Part shown: positions 52,830 through 63,350 of the stretch, in pieces | Layout of the letters: the number at the start of each line of letters is the position of its first letter | Numbering within the stretch: the stretch's first letter is position 1 | Assembly (NCBI GenBank): GCA_002786165.1 | Contig: PEQK01000015.1 | Span: forward strand, 26,331 to 90,330 | Source of the DNA: Legionella sp. | GTDB taxonomy: Bacteria > Pseudomonadota > Gammaproteobacteria > Legionellales > Legionellaceae | Length of the DNA: 64,000 bases | Direction: 5' to 3' | Notes under the pieces: generated by a model | Told to the model about the DNA's origin: nothing | The model's input: the letters and a program-made list of their open reading frames with translations, nothing else | Database searches by the model: none | Made by a program: the position numbers and the translations under genes

Positions 52830-54995
52830 ATGCCCATGTATCAAGTTGCGGTTTTACAAACCAATCGTGATTATTTTGATTATCTTGGTCCAGACGATTT
52901 GATCGTTGGCGCTCGTGTTTGGGTGCCCTTTCGTCAATCGACCAAATTAGGCATTGTGGTAGGCGTGGATACCGAACGCTCGTCCTCAGCCGAATTAAAA
53001 TCTATTGTGACTGTTTTAGATACGACGCCTATTCTCACTCAAGATATTTTAAAATTATGTCGATGGATTGCTCTGTATTACCAATCCCCTTTGGCCCTGG
53101 TTTTGGGGTTTGCACTCCCCAAAGTATGTCGTCAAGGCGAATCCATTCAATATGAAGTACAAACGGTCTATGAAATGGCGATGGCACTTGATGCTGCTCA
53201 TCAAGTCCTATCAACACGTGCGGTCAAACAACACGAGTGTTTGGATTATTTGGCAAACCAAGGTTCGGCAACCAAGGCTCAAATGGTGCACGCGGGTTTT
53301 TCAAGCCAAATCATTCAGGGCTTGTTGGACAATGGGCTCCTTCGTCAAACGATGCGACCTATTCTACCTTCCTCTTTTTCAACGGATGTGACTGTCTTAC
53401 CTTTGAATCAAGAACAACAAGCTGCTTATGACGCTATCATCACTTATTTAGATACTTATCATTGTTTTTTATTGGATGGTGTAACTGGGAGTGGTAAAAC
53501 CGAAGTCTATTTTCAAGTGATTGCCGATGTGTTGGCCAAAGGACGGCAGGTTTTGGTTTTGGTCCCAGAAATTGGGTTAACGCCGCAATTGCGCCAGCGT
53601 TTTCAAGCAAGATTTACCGAACCATTGGTCGTGATTCATTCTCAAATGTCTGATCGTGAACGTCAACAAGCTTGGTTGTGGGCGAAACAAGAAGACGTCA
53701 AATTGGTGTTAGGAACACGTTCAGCCTTATTTACCCCGATGCCAGGATTGGGTTTGATCGTGATCGACGAAGAACACGATGCTTCTTTGAAACAAATGGA
53801 AGGTGTGCGTTATCTGGCCCGGGATGCGGCATTGATGAGAGCTTATTTTGCGGATATCCCTATTATTTTAGGATCAGCCACCCCTTCTTTGGAAAGTTTG
53901 GCCAATGCGGCAAAAGGCAAATACACTCGCATCCGATTATTACAAAAAGCTTTAAATACGTTTCCCCTGCATTATCAAATTGTGGATTTACGTAGTCAAA
54001 ATTTGTTACACGGTTTGGCAACTGCGACATACACGGCCATAGAGCGTCATTTGTCGGCTGGACATCAAGTGTTGATTTTTCTCAATCGCCGCGGATTTTC
54101 TCCAGTTTTATTATGTCATTTGTGTGGTTGGAAAGCTGATTGTCCGCATTGTGATGCGCGTTTAACCGTTCATCGTGCTGCCAATCAATTGGTGTGTCAT
54201 CATTGTGGCTTTCATCAACCCCGTATGAGTGCGTGTCCTTCGTGTCAGAGCCGAGAACTTATCTTTATGGGGGTAGGAACTCAGCGTATTGAAGAATCGT
54301 TGGCCACGGTTTTTCCCAATACGACGATTGTACGAATTGATAGAGATGCTATCCGTAAAAAGCAGGCTTGGGATGAGCAATTATCAAAAATTCATATGGG
54401 GCATGCGCAATTGATTATTGGCACTCAAATGCTGGCCAAAGGTCATCATTTTTCACGCTTGTCCTTGGTTGTGATTTTAGACGCGGATTATGGGTTTTAT
54501 GATCAAGATTTTCGTGCGTTAGAGCGATTGGGGCAGTTGATCACTCAAGTGTCTGGGCGAGCTGGGCGTGCCGATGTACCTGGAGAAGTGTTGATTCAAA
54601 CACATGTGCCGGATCATCCTTTGTTAAATACATTGATTCAAAGTGGGTATGAGCCTTTTGCTGAATCCTTGTTGGCATCTCGCCAAGAAGCAGATTTGCC
54701 GCCTTGCTCTTTTTTGGCGTTATTGCGGGTTCAAGGAAAACAGCAAGAGAAAATTTTAGAGTTTCTTTATATGATTAAGCAAAAACTGGCTTTGTCTGAT
54801 CTCACGTTGATGGGACCAGCGCCAGCGCCTTTGGCCAAGAAAGCAGGACATTATCGCATGCAATTGTTGATCAAATCAGCCTCCCGTCAAAAACTTCAGT
54901 CCCAGCTCACGCTTCTAAGAATCCAGCTTCAGTCGAATACCTTGGCCAATGGGTTGCGTTGGAATATTGATGTGGATCCGATTGATTTGGCATAG
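52830..54995 (+). CDS. priA: Primosomal protein N', replication restart helicase PriA
   Basis: 721 residues. The N-terminal DNA-binding domain is followed by the helicase core: GVTGSGKTEVYF near residue 218, VIDEEHDASLK (DEEH box), and LGSATPSLES. A zinc-binding region with eight cysteines (CHLCGW, CPHC, CHHCG, CPSC) lies at about 430-473; VSGRAGRAD is motif VI. It reloads the replisome at stalled forks. The call is firm. Start ATG at the end of the preceding gene. Confidence 0.96.
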   Translation: MPMYQVAVLQTNRDYFDYLGPDDLIVGARVWVPFRQSTKLGIVVGVDTERSSSAELKSIVTVLDTTPILTQDILKLCRWIALYYQSPLALVLGFALPKVCRQGESIQYEVQTVYEMAMALDAAHQVLSTRAVKQHECLDYLANQGSATKAQMVHAGFSSQIIQGLLDNGLLRQTMRPILPSSFSTDVTVLPLNQEQQAAYDAIITYLDTYHCFLLDGVTGSGKTEVYFQVIADVLAKGRQVLVLVPEIGLTPQLRQRFQARFTEPLVVIHSQMSDRERQQAWLWAKQEDVKLVLGTRSALFTPMPGLGLIVIDEEHDASLKQMEGVRYLARDAALMRAYFADIPIILGSATPSLESLANAAKGKYTRIRLLQKALNTFPLHYQIVDLRSQNLLHGLATATYTAIERHLSAGHQVLIFLNRRGFSPVLLCHLCGWKADCPHCDARLTVHRAANQLVCHHCGFHQPRMSACPSCQSRELIFMGVGTQRIEESLATVFPNTTIVRIDRDAIRKKQAWDEQLSKIHMGHAQLIIGTQMLAKGHHFSRLSLVVILDADYGFYDQDFRALERLGQLITQVSGRAGRADVPGEVLIQTHVPDHPLLNTLIQSGYEPFAESLLASRQEADLPPCSFLALLRVQGKQQEKILEFLYMIKQKLALSDLTLMGPAPAPLAKKAGHYRMQLLIKSASRQKLQSQLTLLRIQLQSNTLANGLRWNIDVDPIDLA

Positions 54996-55002
54996 TTTTT
55001 CC

Positions 55003-55048
55003 CCTTCATCCGCCCTGCGGCCACCTTCTCCCCGGTGGGGCGAAGGGA
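55003..55048 (+). repeat. Dispersed repeat copy forming a hairpin after priA
   Basis: CCTTCATCCGCCCTGCGG leads into CCTTCTCCCCGGTGGGGCGAAGG, a GC-rich stem with one mismatch. It matches the reverse complement of the element at 41217-41257. It lies just after the priA stop and may also stop transcription there. Such CCTTCTCCC-type repeats are common in gammaproteobacterial intergenic regions. Confidence 0.6.
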
Positions 55049-55152
55049 TTTCGACCCTATTCTTTCAAAAGCACTGTATTTCTATAAAAATAGTGTGATA
55101 CAGTCTGCTTTTTTAGATTTCACAATGATAGTTATTTGAGTAGGAGATTAAC

Positions 55153-56292
55153 ATGTTTGGTAATAATAAAAACACAACACCGATGAGTCATAGGACTAAT
55201 AAGACTGCAAACACTCAAAATACCGTTAGTAGTATTGGTAGTGGCGGTGATTTTTTCTTTGTGGGTGATAGGGCCAAATTTTTTCAGCAATTTATAGCCC
55301 CTCAATATGGTAAGGCAGAAGTACGTTCTCCTGCTCCTAGTAATAATTTAATCTCAGAGTTTGATGATCAATATAGAAGTCTATCGCCCTCTCCTTCTGT
55401 ATTAGAGAACAATGAAGGCCTTGGTCAAGATGACATCAGCAGGCTTCAACAAAATATTATTGAGATAGATATTACCGATAGAAATCAACACACCAAACTG
55501 AGATCATTGGTGCAAGAATATGCTTCATTATTAATTGATGAATCTTATCCTATCATTAACAGTACTACAGATGTTGCATGTTTAGATCAAGCCAACACAA
55601 GATTATTAGCTGTGTTACGCGCGAGTCTTGATGTACCTGAAACAAACCAACGTCGTTATTATTTTGCAAGCCCAAGACAAAGATCTTATACTGCGCTAGC
55701 AAAATTTTTAGACAATCCTGCGTTGCATCCTTCTTTACGAGCTCAAACCAAATTATTACCTATAGACATTAAAAACACGCTAGGTACTATGTCTAGCCTC
55801 GTCAATATATTTTTTATGACGCTCCAATTGAGTGCCATGACCTCACCCGAAGATACTATTTTGCGAGATCGCTTAAAATTAGGTGTGGAATTAGAGTTAC
55901 AACACATTCAACAAGATAAAAATAAACTGATTCAATCTGAACATGTTGTGTTGCGATATTTGGGTAATCTGTTGTTGATTATCGGTGCAGCTATTGCCAT
56001 AGCAACCTTGGCCACAGTACTAGTCGCTTATTCAGGTGTTACGGTTCCTGCAGTGTTGATGTCTTATTTAGCTACGATTCAAGCAACGTCCTTTGTAACC
56101 CAAGGCCTTGCTTCCTTGACGGCACTTGTCGCTTCTGTAGGCGTTCAAGCGACTACCGCTCAAGCTGTAGCTGGTGCTGCGGCATTATCTGCTTCGGTTT
56201 GTACGCTATTTGGAGCTGCCGTACAGCCTGCTACGTTACGCCAGGATGCCACAAGAGCCGCAGAAGCAATTGAACGTACTCTGACGTGTTAG
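55153..56292 (+). CDS. Hypothetical protein with C-terminal membrane hairpins
   Basis: 379 residues. AGGAG sits about eight bases before ATG. The first 60 residues are Asn/Ser/Thr-rich and probably unfolded. Residues about 80-260 are helical. Residues about 262-360 are hydrophobic and rich in Ala, Gly, Val and Ser (LLLIIGAAIAIATLATVLVA, then SLTALVASVGVQA and AVAGAAALSASV), giving two to four membrane segments. A disordered front and a late hydrophobic hairpin are common in effectors that insert in host membranes, but there is no direct evidence of secretion. No family recognised. Confidence 0.6.
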   Translation: MFGNNKNTTPMSHRTNKTANTQNTVSSIGSGGDFFFVGDRAKFFQQFIAPQYGKAEVRSPAPSNNLISEFDDQYRSLSPSPSVLENNEGLGQDDISRLQQNIIEIDITDRNQHTKLRSLVQEYASLLIDESYPIINSTTDVACLDQANTRLLAVLRASLDVPETNQRRYYFASPRQRSYTALAKFLDNPALHPSLRAQTKLLPIDIKNTLGTMSSLVNIFFMTLQLSAMTSPEDTILRDRLKLGVELELQHIQQDKNKLIQSEHVVLRYLGNLLLIIGAAIAIATLATVLVAYSGVTVPAVLMSYLATIQATSFVTQGLASLTALVASVGVQATTAQAVAGAAALSASVCTLFGAAVQPATLRQDATRAAEAIERTLTC

Positions 56293-56304
56293 AGGCCTTC
56301 TGGT

Positions 56305-57099
56305 TCAAATTGCAATAGGGGCTTTGATGCCAGGATAAGGGTCATAGCCTTCCCAAACAAAATCTTCATAACAATAGTCAAATAAACTATCGGGTTGACG
56401 TTGAAGGTGGAGTTTGGGCAACCCTTTGGGGGTTCGTTGTAATTGTGTTTTGGCTTGTTCTAGATGGTTCAGATAGAGATGACAGTCGCCACCGGTCCAT
56501 ACGAAGTCACCTACTTCTAAATCGCAGATTTGAGCCATCATATGCGTTAATAAAGCATAGGATGCTATGTTAAAGGGAACTCCCAAGAACACGTCGGCAG
56601 AGCGTTGATATAATTGGCAAGACAGTCGGCCGTCTGCCACATAAAATTGAAATAAAGCATGGCAAGGCGCTAAAGCCATTTTGTCTAACTCTCCGACATT
56701 CCAGGCACTGACGATCAAACGACGAGAATCAGGATTGGTTTTGATTTGAGTGATCACCTCTTGTAACTGATCAATGTATCTGCCGTCCGCACTGGGCCAT
56801 GAGCGCCATTGTTTGCCATATACCGGACCTAAGTCACCGTTGGCATTGGCCCATTCATTCCATATCGTCACACCATGTTCGTTGAGATAGGCCACATTGG
56901 TGTCGCCGTTTAAAAACCATAACAATTCATGCACAATGCTGCGGGTATGCAGTTTTTTAGTGGTCAAAAGAGGAAATCCTTGGCGTAGATCGAACCGCAT
57001 TTGATGGCCAAAAATGGATAAAGTACCGGTCCCGGTTCGATCTTGTTTCTCTGTTCCTTCAGTGAGAATATGTTGTAGGAGATTAAGATACGTGTGCAT
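56305..57099 (-). CDS. thyA: Thymidylate synthase
   Basis: 264 residues, the same length as E. coli ThyA. The catalytic cysteine is in [12 protein letters not shown], and [19 protein letters not shown] binds substrate; [19 protein letters not shown] starts the fold. It makes dTMP from dUMP with methylene-tetrahydrofolate. It overlaps lgt by 17 bases, in the rppH-ptsP-lgt-thyA order of enterobacteria and Legionella. Confidence 0.97.
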   Translation of the reverse strand: MHTYLNLLQHILTEGTEKQDRTGTGTLSIFGHQMRFDLRQGFPLLTTKKLHTRSIVHELLWFLNGDTNVAYLNEHGVTIWNEWANANGDLGPVYGKQWRSWPSADGRYIDQLQEVITQIKTNPDSRRLIVSAWNVGELDKMALAPCHALFQFYVADGRLSCQLYQRSADVFLGVPFNIASYALLTHMMAQICDLEVGDFVWTGGDCHLYLNHLEQAKTQLQRTPKGLPKLHLQRQPDSLFDYCYEDFVWEGYDPYPGIKAPIAI

Positions 57100-57883
57100 G
57101 GCGTTTTTTGTCCTGTGCGTGGTTATAAAGCCAAAGACCCATGATAAACATGGGTATGGACAGCAATTGTCCCATAGTCAGCCAATTCAATGCAATAAAT
57201 CCGAGATGCTCATCAGGTTCACGACAAAACTCCACTCCAAAACGACACAATGCATAGGCCATTAAAAAAAGAGCTGATACCGATCCAGGTGGTCGTGGTT
57301 TGCGGGCGTACCACCAAATGATCACAAACAATAATAAGCCTTCTAAGCCAAATTCATACAATTGAGACGGATGCCTAGGCTGTTGGTCTGCTTCTGGAAA
57401 TATCATACCCCACGGCATTTGCGTGGCACGGCCCCATAATTCTCCATTGATAAAATTACCGATACGGCCTGCAGCCAAGCCCAGTGGGACCAATGGAATA
57501 GTAAAATCAGCAACCACCCAAAAGGGTTTTTTAATTTTTTTGGCAAATAGATAACCTGCGGTGATGACCCCAAGAAGGCCGCCATGAAATGACATGCCGC
57601 CCTGCCAAACTTTGAAAAGGCTCAGGGGGTGATGAACAAGCTCATGGGTATTATAAAACAGCATATATCCTATTCTGCCGCCAATTACTGTGCCCAATGC
57701 GGCGTAAAAAATCAAATCTCCAATTTGTTCGTCGGTCCATTTTAGATGAAAATGTTTGACCCGCCATTTGGCCAAAATCCAGGCCAAACTGAAGCCTAAC
57801 AAATACATCAAACCATACCAATGTACGGCAATAGGTCCCATGGAAAATGCAATGGGATTGATAATGGGGTACGCTATGCTCAT
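57083..57883 (-). CDS. lgt: Prolipoprotein diacylglyceryl transferase
   Basis: 266 residues with seven membrane helices. The Lgt signature [21 protein letters not shown] is present over residues about 135-155, and MSFHGGLLG and PRHPSQLYE are catalytic-region motifs. It attaches diacylglycerol to the lipobox cysteine of lipoproteins at the inner membrane. Its start overlaps the ptsP stop by four bases. Confidence 0.96.
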   Translation of the reverse strand: MSIAYPIINPIAFSMGPIAVHWYGLMYLLGFSLAWILAKWRVKHFHLKWTDEQIGDLIFYAALGTVIGGRIGYMLFYNTHELVHHPLSLFKVWQGGMSFHGGLLGVITAGYLFAKKIKKPFWVVADFTIPLVPLGLAAGRIGNFINGELWGRATQMPWGMIFPEADQQPRHPSQLYEFGLEGLLLFVIIWWYARKPRPPGSVSALFLMAYALCRFGVEFCREPDEHLGFIALNWLTMGQLLSIPMFIMGLWLYNHAQDKKRHAHVS

Positions 57884-60174
57884 GTGGATTTTCCGCTGCG
57901 AATTAAATCACCTAGGCCTTGTTCTTCAAGGTTTTTTTGTAAATACAATCGAATTTCAGTGGGATGTTCTAGTTCCAACACATCCGCTAATATTTTACGC
58001 GCATGCATTAATGAGAAATTGCGAATGACCCATTTGATTCTGGGTAAGCTGGCTGAATTCATGCTAAGGGTATCAAACCCCATAGCCAATAATAAAATCG
58101 CCGCCAAAGGATCAGAAGCCATTTCTCCGCAAACACTGATTTTGACGCCCGCGGCATGTCCGCCCTCTACGATTTTCATCAAGGTACGCAGCATCGCGGG
58201 ATGGAGTGGATCATATAGACCCGCAACTCGAGCATTGTTGCGATCAATGGCCAGCAAATATTGTGTCAAATCATTGGTGCCCACGGATAAAAAGTCTACA
58301 CGTTTGGCCAATTCTTTGGCTTGACAGGCGGCGGCAGGTACTTCGATCATGACGCCCAAAGCCGGTTTTTCAATTTGACAACCCTCTTCCAGCAATTCTT
58401 CATAGGCTTGGTTGATCAAATACGCGGCTTCGTCCACCTCGCTCAATGTGGTCACCATTGGGAGCATGATACGCAAATTATTCAATTCTTCATTGGCACG
58501 CATCATAGCGCGTACTTGTAACAAAAATAGATCGGGATGATCGAGCATCACGCGAATGCCTCGCCATCCTAAATAAGGATTGGCTTCTTCGATGGGAAAA
58601 TACGGCAACACTTTATCCCCACCAATATCTAAGGTACGCATGGTGACGGAGCGCGGAGCAAATGCTTTTAGTGTTTGTCGATAGATGATGTATTGCTCAT
58701 CTTCGGAAGGAAAGCGGTCTCGACTCATAAACGGTACTTCGGAGCGATACAAGCCTACGCCCTCTGCCCCTACACTCATGGACATGCCTGAGTCCATGGC
58801 AAGACCCGTGTTGACGTGTAATGCAATTCGATGTTGATCTAAGGTTTCTGCGGGTTTGTCTCGTAAACTGATCAGGCTTTGATTCAGGGCGTCTTCTTTT
58901 TGAATCAGTTGTTTGTATTCGGTGAGGAGGATTTTGGTCGGAGAAACAAACACCTCACCATTGTCGCCATCTACAATAATGGCGCGTCGAGACAATTGAT
59001 CAAGTTTTAAGCCGCGTACGGCCATGACGGTTGGGATGCACATCGAGCGTGCCAAAATAGCCATATGAGAGCTGCTAGACCCATTGGCAGAGATGATGCC
59101 AGCCAAGTGACCTTCAGGAACTTCTGCCAGCGTCGCTGCTGAGATTTCATCCCCGACTAAAATCGTACGCCGTGGGTACTCAATTTCTTCATGTTGTGAC
59201 GATTGTAATTCTGCCAAAACCCGACGACCAATATCGCGAAAATCAGATGCTCGTTCACGCAAATATTCGTCGTTCATGTTTTCAAATTGGTGTATATGGC
59301 GTTTGATCACTGTTGCTAACGCTGCTTGTGCACCCAGATGCTCGTTACGAATTTCACGTATGACTTCCTCTCCCAAGCTGTCTTGGTCAAGGATACGTAA
59401 ATAGACATCGAATAAGGCATGCTCTTCATCTGCGACACTGGATTTGATGCGACGACTCAATCGATGCATGTTGTCACGTGCGGCTTGAAGGGCACGCAAA
59501 AAAATGGCAATTTCGCTTTCGACGTCATCCACAAAATGCCTGGGTACGGCATCGATATCAGCAGGCGGATAGATCACCACTGCGGTACCAATGGCCACAC
59601 CTGGGACCGAACTCATGCCTTTGAGGGCAATGGGTATGTGCTCGGTTTTTGCGGTACCTTGACTAGGTGGTTCGGTCAGTAACGCCAATTCACCGGTGGC
59701 TTCAGCATGGGCAATCATGCCGCCCAACTGAGCTGCCAAGGTGATCAAAAAGGCTTCCTCTGCATCATCAAAACAACGTTGATTGGTTTGTTGGGCCGTG
59801 AGAACGCCATAGAGTTTGCGATGTTGAATGATGGGCACGCCTAAAAATGCATGCAAATGTTCTTCTTTGAGCAAAGGATTATAATAAAAATCGGGATGAT
59901 CGCTGGCGTCGTCAATATTGATCGGTTCTTCACGACGACCGACCAAACCAATGACGCCTCGGTCCATAGAAACCCTTACTGAAAACTCTGCATCTTTATG
60001 GAGTCCTTTGGTGGCGATTAATACATATTCACGGTGTTTGTTGTCAATTAAAAAAACGGAAACTGCTTCAGCGTAGATAGCACTACTCACTCGCTCTACC
60101 AGCGTATTTAATGCGGCAAGAAGGTGCGGTGATGTCGTAACATCTTGAACAATACGTTTTAATATTTTAAGCAT
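57880..60174 (-). CDS. ptsP: PEP-protein phosphotransferase PtsP (enzyme I-Ntr)
   Basis: 764 residues: a GAF domain (about 1-165) and the enzyme I module. [20 protein letters not shown] holds the phosphorylated histidine near residue 365; [12 protein letters not shown] follows; the PEP-binding barrel has [27 protein letters not shown] and [18 protein letters not shown]. It starts the nitrogen-type phosphorelay that regulates metabolism and stress. It directly follows rppH, the stop and start overlapping by one base. Confidence 0.96.
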   Translation of the reverse strand: MLKILKRIVQDVTTSPHLLAALNTLVERVSSAIYAEAVSVFLIDNKHREYVLIATKGLHKDAEFSVRVSMDRGVIGLVGRREEPINIDDASDHPDFYYNPLLKEEHLHAFLGVPIIQHRKLYGVLTAQQTNQRCFDDAEEAFLITLAAQLGGMIAHAEATGELALLTEPPSQGTAKTEHIPIALKGMSSVPGVAIGTAVVIYPPADIDAVPRHFVDDVESEIAIFLRALQAARDNMHRLSRRIKSSVADEEHALFDVYLRILDQDSLGEEVIREIRNEHLGAQAALATVIKRHIHQFENMNDEYLRERASDFRDIGRRVLAELQSSQHEEIEYPRRTILVGDEISAATLAEVPEGHLAGIISANGSSSSHMAILARSMCIPTVMAVRGLKLDQLSRRAIIVDGDNGEVFVSPTKILLTEYKQLIQKEDALNQSLISLRDKPAETLDQHRIALHVNTGLAMDSGMSMSVGAEGVGLYRSEVPFMSRDRFPSEDEQYIIYRQTLKAFAPRSVTMRTLDIGGDKVLPYFPIEEANPYLGWRGIRVMLDHPDLFLLQVRAMMRANEELNNLRIMLPMVTTLSEVDEAAYLINQAYEELLEEGCQIEKPALGVMIEVPAAACQAKELAKRVDFLSVGTNDLTQYLLAIDRNNARVAGLYDPLHPAMLRTLMKIVEGGHAAGVKISVCGEMASDPLAAILLLAMGFDTLSMNSASLPRIKWVIRNFSLMHARKILADVLELEHPTEIRLYLQKNLEEQGLGDLIRSGKST

Positions 60175-60704
60175 CAGACTTTGTGACCATGATGTCCTCG
60201 TTTACGACGTATACCCAGAGAGGTACGCCGTTTTTTTAATAAATATTCTAGCTCTTTTAATGCTTGAATATAGACTTGTTTTTTAAAAAAGATCACCAAG
60301 TCTTGCGGTTCCTTGTAATCAATCCAACGCCAGCTATCAAATTCAGGCGAGTTACTGAGATCTAACCGAATTTTTTGTTCGTTGGTGACGAGTTTGAGTA
60401 AAAACCATTTTTGTTTTTGGCCAATGACCAATGGGTCGGTACCGTGGCGTAAATATTGTTTGGGCAGACGGTATTTTAACCAGCGTTTGGTGACACCTAA
60501 TATTTCCACATCCGTACGCTCTAAACCGATTTCTTCTCCCAGCTCCCGAAATAACGCTTCAGTGGGTGTTTCGCCTGGCGCAAGGCCGCCTTGGGGAAAC
60601 TGCCAGGCATCATGCCCATAGCGCTTACCCCAGAATACACGATGAGAGTCATTTATCAAAATGATACCCACATTCAATCGATATCCAGCACGATCAATTA
60701 GCAT
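60174..60704 (-). CDS. rppH: RNA pyrophosphohydrolase RppH
   Basis: 176 residues with the Nudix box GGLAPGETPTEALFRELGEE followed by IGL, and the RppH start DRAGYRLNVGIILIND. WGKRYGHDAWQFPQGG is family-typical. It removes pyrophosphate from the 5' end of mRNA to trigger decay. First gene of the rppH-ptsP-lgt-thyA operon; divergent from dnaA, with 135 bases between. Confidence 0.95.
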   Translation of the reverse strand: MLIDRAGYRLNVGIILINDSHRVFWGKRYGHDAWQFPQGGLAPGETPTEALFRELGEEIGLERTDVEILGVTKRWLKYRLPKQYLRHGTDPLVIGQKQKWFLLKLVTNEQKIRLDLSNSPEFDSWRWIDYKEPQDLVIFFKKQVYIQALKELEYLLKKRRTSLGIRRKRGHHGHKV

Positions 60705-60781
60705 GATGTTTTTTTCTTAATAACAGCAACTCCGTAAGGAGTTATAAATTGTGTGATGATTTTTTCATAAAAGGTGAGAGT

Positions 60782-60810
60782 TTGGCAATAAGAACTTGTT
60801 TGGGTATAAT
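60782..60810 (+). promoter_or_regulatory. Predicted sigma-70 promoter of dnaA
   Basis: TTGGCA (60782-60787), a 17-base spacer and TATAAT (60805-60810) sit 30 bases before the dnaA start. The -10 is perfect and the -35 differs from TTGACA at one base. No DnaA box is seen in this short gap. Confidence 0.72.
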
Positions 60811-60839
60811 CGTCTGCTGAATTCTGTCTGGAGTTATCT

Positions 60840-62195
60840 GTGTCTGCGAATATCTGGCAGAAATGTTTGAGCCTGTTGCAAGAAGAATATCCGGCCCAAC
60901 AATTTAATACGTGGTTACGGCCTTTACAAGCAGAAACAAAAGACTCAACGTTGGTGTTGTTGGCGCCAAATCGTTTTGTGGTCGATTGGGTTAAAACTCA
61001 TTTTAATGCGCGCATCAACGAGTTGGTTCGTCAAATCAGCCCAGACACCATTACGCATGTGAGTATTGAAATTGGCACGAAGGCGGTGATTCCCAGTGAT
61101 AGCCCCGCAGCTGCAGCGCCAGCGCCTGAACAACGCAAATCTCCACAAGTGAAAAGTGCAGCTGACCCATACAATAATAGTTATTTGAATAAAAAATTTG
61201 TATTTGATAGTTTTGTCGAAGGAAATTCGAACCAATTGGCCCGAGCGGCCTCGTTGCAGGTGGCTGAGCGTCCCGGAGATGCTTACAATCCCTTGTTTAT
61301 TTATGGGGGTGTGGGGCTGGGTAAAACCCATTTGATGCACGCCATTGGCAATACGATTTTGAAAAACAACCCTGACGCAAAAGTGTTATATTTGCATTCT
61401 GAGCGCTTTGTTGCTGATATGGTGAAAGCCTTGCAAACCAATTCCATCAACGAATTTAAACGCTTTTATCGTTCTTTAAACGCTTTATTGATTGATGATA
61501 TTCAATTTTTTGCTGGCAAAGATCGATCTCAAGAAGAGTTTTTTCATACGTTTAATGCCTTGTTAGAAGGGCAGCAGCAAATTATTTTAACCAGTGATCG
61601 CTATCCCAAAGAAATTGAAGGGGTAGAAGAACGGTTAAAATCACGTTTTGGCTGGGGATTGACGGTTGCGGTTGAGCCGCCAGAATTAGAAACTCGTGTT
61701 GCAATTTTGATTTCTAAAGCCGAATTATCGAATGTGATATTGCCCTATGAAGTGGCCTTTTTTATCGCCAAACGGATTCGTTCGAATGTGAGAGAACTTG
61801 AGGGTGCCCTACGTCGTGTGATTGCCAATGCGCATTTTACAGGCAAACCTATTACGATCGAATTTGTGAATGATGCCCTGCGCGATTTGTTGGCGCTCCA
61901 AGATAAATTGGTGACCATTGAAAATATTCAAAAAACAGTTGCAGAGTATTACAAAGTAAAAGTAGCTGATATTTTATCAAAACGACGTAGTCGTTCTATT
62001 GCACGACCCAGGCAGATGGCGATGGCATTGGCAAAAGAATTGACCAATCATAGTTTGCCGGAAATCGGTGATCATTTTGGCGGTCGTGATCATACGACCG
62101 TGATTCACGCTTGTCGTAAAGTCAAAGAATTGATCCTAGAAGGTGGCGATTTTGCCGAAGACTATAAAAACTTGATGCGTACTTTATCGTCTTGA
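60840..62195 (+). CDS. dnaA: Chromosomal replication initiator DnaA
   Basis: 451 residues, GTG start with GGAG about seven bases upstream. Domain I ([21 protein letters not shown]) is followed by a linker rich in Ala/Pro, the AAA+ domain with Walker [17 protein letters not shown] near 155-162 and Walker [21 protein letters not shown], and the DNA-binding domain with [15 protein letters not shown]. It opens the chromosomal origin. It is followed by dnaN and recF in the standard order. Confidence 0.98.
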   Translation: MSANIWQKCLSLLQEEYPAQQFNTWLRPLQAETKDSTLVLLAPNRFVVDWVKTHFNARINELVRQISPDTITHVSIEIGTKAVIPSDSPAAAAPAPEQRKSPQVKSAADPYNNSYLNKKFVFDSFVEGNSNQLARAASLQVAERPGDAYNPLFIYGGVGLGKTHLMHAIGNTILKNNPDAKVLYLHSERFVADMVKALQTNSINEFKRFYRSLNALLIDDIQFFAGKDRSQEEFFHTFNALLEGQQQIILTSDRYPKEIEGVEERLKSRFGWGLTVAVEPPELETRVAILISKAELSNVILPYEVAFFIAKRIRSNVRELEGALRRVIANAHFTGKPITIEFVNDALRDLLALQDKLVTIENIQKTVAEYYKVKVADILSKRRSRSIARPRQMAMALAKELTNHSLPEIGDHFGGRDHTTVIHACRKVKELILEGGDFAEDYKNLMRTLSS

Positions 62196-62243
62196 GGCAG
62201 GGTTGATTGAGTTTGGTCTTATTTTAAGAAGTGGAGGTTTATT

Positions 62244-63350
62244 GTGTTTGAATTGACAATCAGCAAACAGCAGATTTTAACACCCTTATTGATGGTGGCC
62301 GGCGCAGTAGACAAAAAGCAATCTTTGCCCATTTTGTCTAATATTTTACTGCAGCTGTCTGCGGATCACTTCAGTTTAACCGCCACGGATTTGGAGATTC
62401 AAATCACTGCAGTGGTCCCGTGCTCCTCTACTATGGTGGGTGCTGTGACAGTTCCTGCTAAGAAAATGATAGATATTTTTCGGTCTTTGGATGATGAAGC
62501 GCTACCGACCTTACATTATACGGGCACAACCCTCACTATAAAAACTGAACGTAGTCAATTCAAGCTCACGACCTTACCCGCTGTGGATTATCCTATCGCA
62601 GAAGATGAATCGAGCGAATTAGAGTTTTCCTTACAATCTTCAGATTTTATGCGGTTGTTGCAGGCGACCTCTTTTGCAATGGCACAGCAAGATGTGCGTA
62701 TGTATCTTAATGGTTTGTTTCTCGAAATCGATCCCAAATCGATCACTGCTGTGACGGCCGATGGCCACCGTATGGCTGTATGTCGACTCTCGGAAGAGGG
62801 ATTAGATCAACATCATCGTTTGTTGATTCCTAAAAAAGGGGTTCAAGAAATGATGCGACTATTGGCAACTGTAGCGCCTGAGGAACGCGTTGTGGTATCT
62901 GCCAGTAAAAATCATGTGAGTTTGGTCACCAGCCAATTTAGATTTTCTTCTAAATTGATCGAAGCACGATTTCCACCCTATGCCCGCGCCATTCCTAAAG
63001 ATTATGAACGTATTGTCCTTATTGATCGCGATACTTTAAAACGCGCTTTATCCCGTATTGTGATTTTGGCCAATGAAAAATTACGTGCTGTGGTATTGCG
63101 TATCGAACACAATTTATTAACTTTAGCGGCTTCCAACAAAGAACAAGAAGAAGGTGAAGAATCCTTGGTGGTTGAAACGCAAGGTGATCCTTTGACGATT
63201 GGCCTCAACGCGACTTATTTATTGGATGTGCTTAATTATTTTAATGATGGCGTATTGCGCTTGTCTTTTGGGGAAGCTGATAACAGTATTTTAGTACAAG
63301 CATTGAATGATGATCATTATTTGTACATCATCATGCCTATGAAGTTGTAA
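62244..63350 (+). CDS. dnaN: DNA polymerase III beta sliding clamp
   Basis: 368 residues, close to the family's 366. The three clamp domains begin with MFELTISKQQILTPLLMVAG, contain LPILSNILL and LTATDLEIQI, then AVTADGHRMAVCRL, and end with the typical YIIMPMKL. GGAGG lies upstream of a GTG start. recF begins at the last base of its stop codon. Confidence 0.98.
   Translation: MFELTISKQQILTPLLMVAGAVDKKQSLPILSNILLQLSADHFSLTATDLEIQITAVVPCSSTMVGAVTVPAKKMIDIFRSLDDEALPTLHYTGTTLTIKTERSQFKLTTLPAVDYPIAEDESSELEFSLQSSDFMRLLQATSFAMAQQDVRMYLNGLFLEIDPKSITAVTADGHRMAVCRLSEEGLDQHHRLLIPKKGVQEMMRLLATVAPEERVVVSASKNHVSLVTSQFRFSSKLIEARFPPYARAIPKDYERIVLIDRDTLKRALSRIVILANEKLRAVVLRIEHNLLTLAASNKEQEEGEESLVVETQGDPLTIGLNATYLLDVLNYFNDGVLRLSFGEADNSILVQALNDDHYLYIIMPMKL

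Noticed and set aside
60705..60839. oriC in the rppH-dnaA gap
   Set aside because: Only 135 bases, holding the dnaA promoter and no DnaA box.
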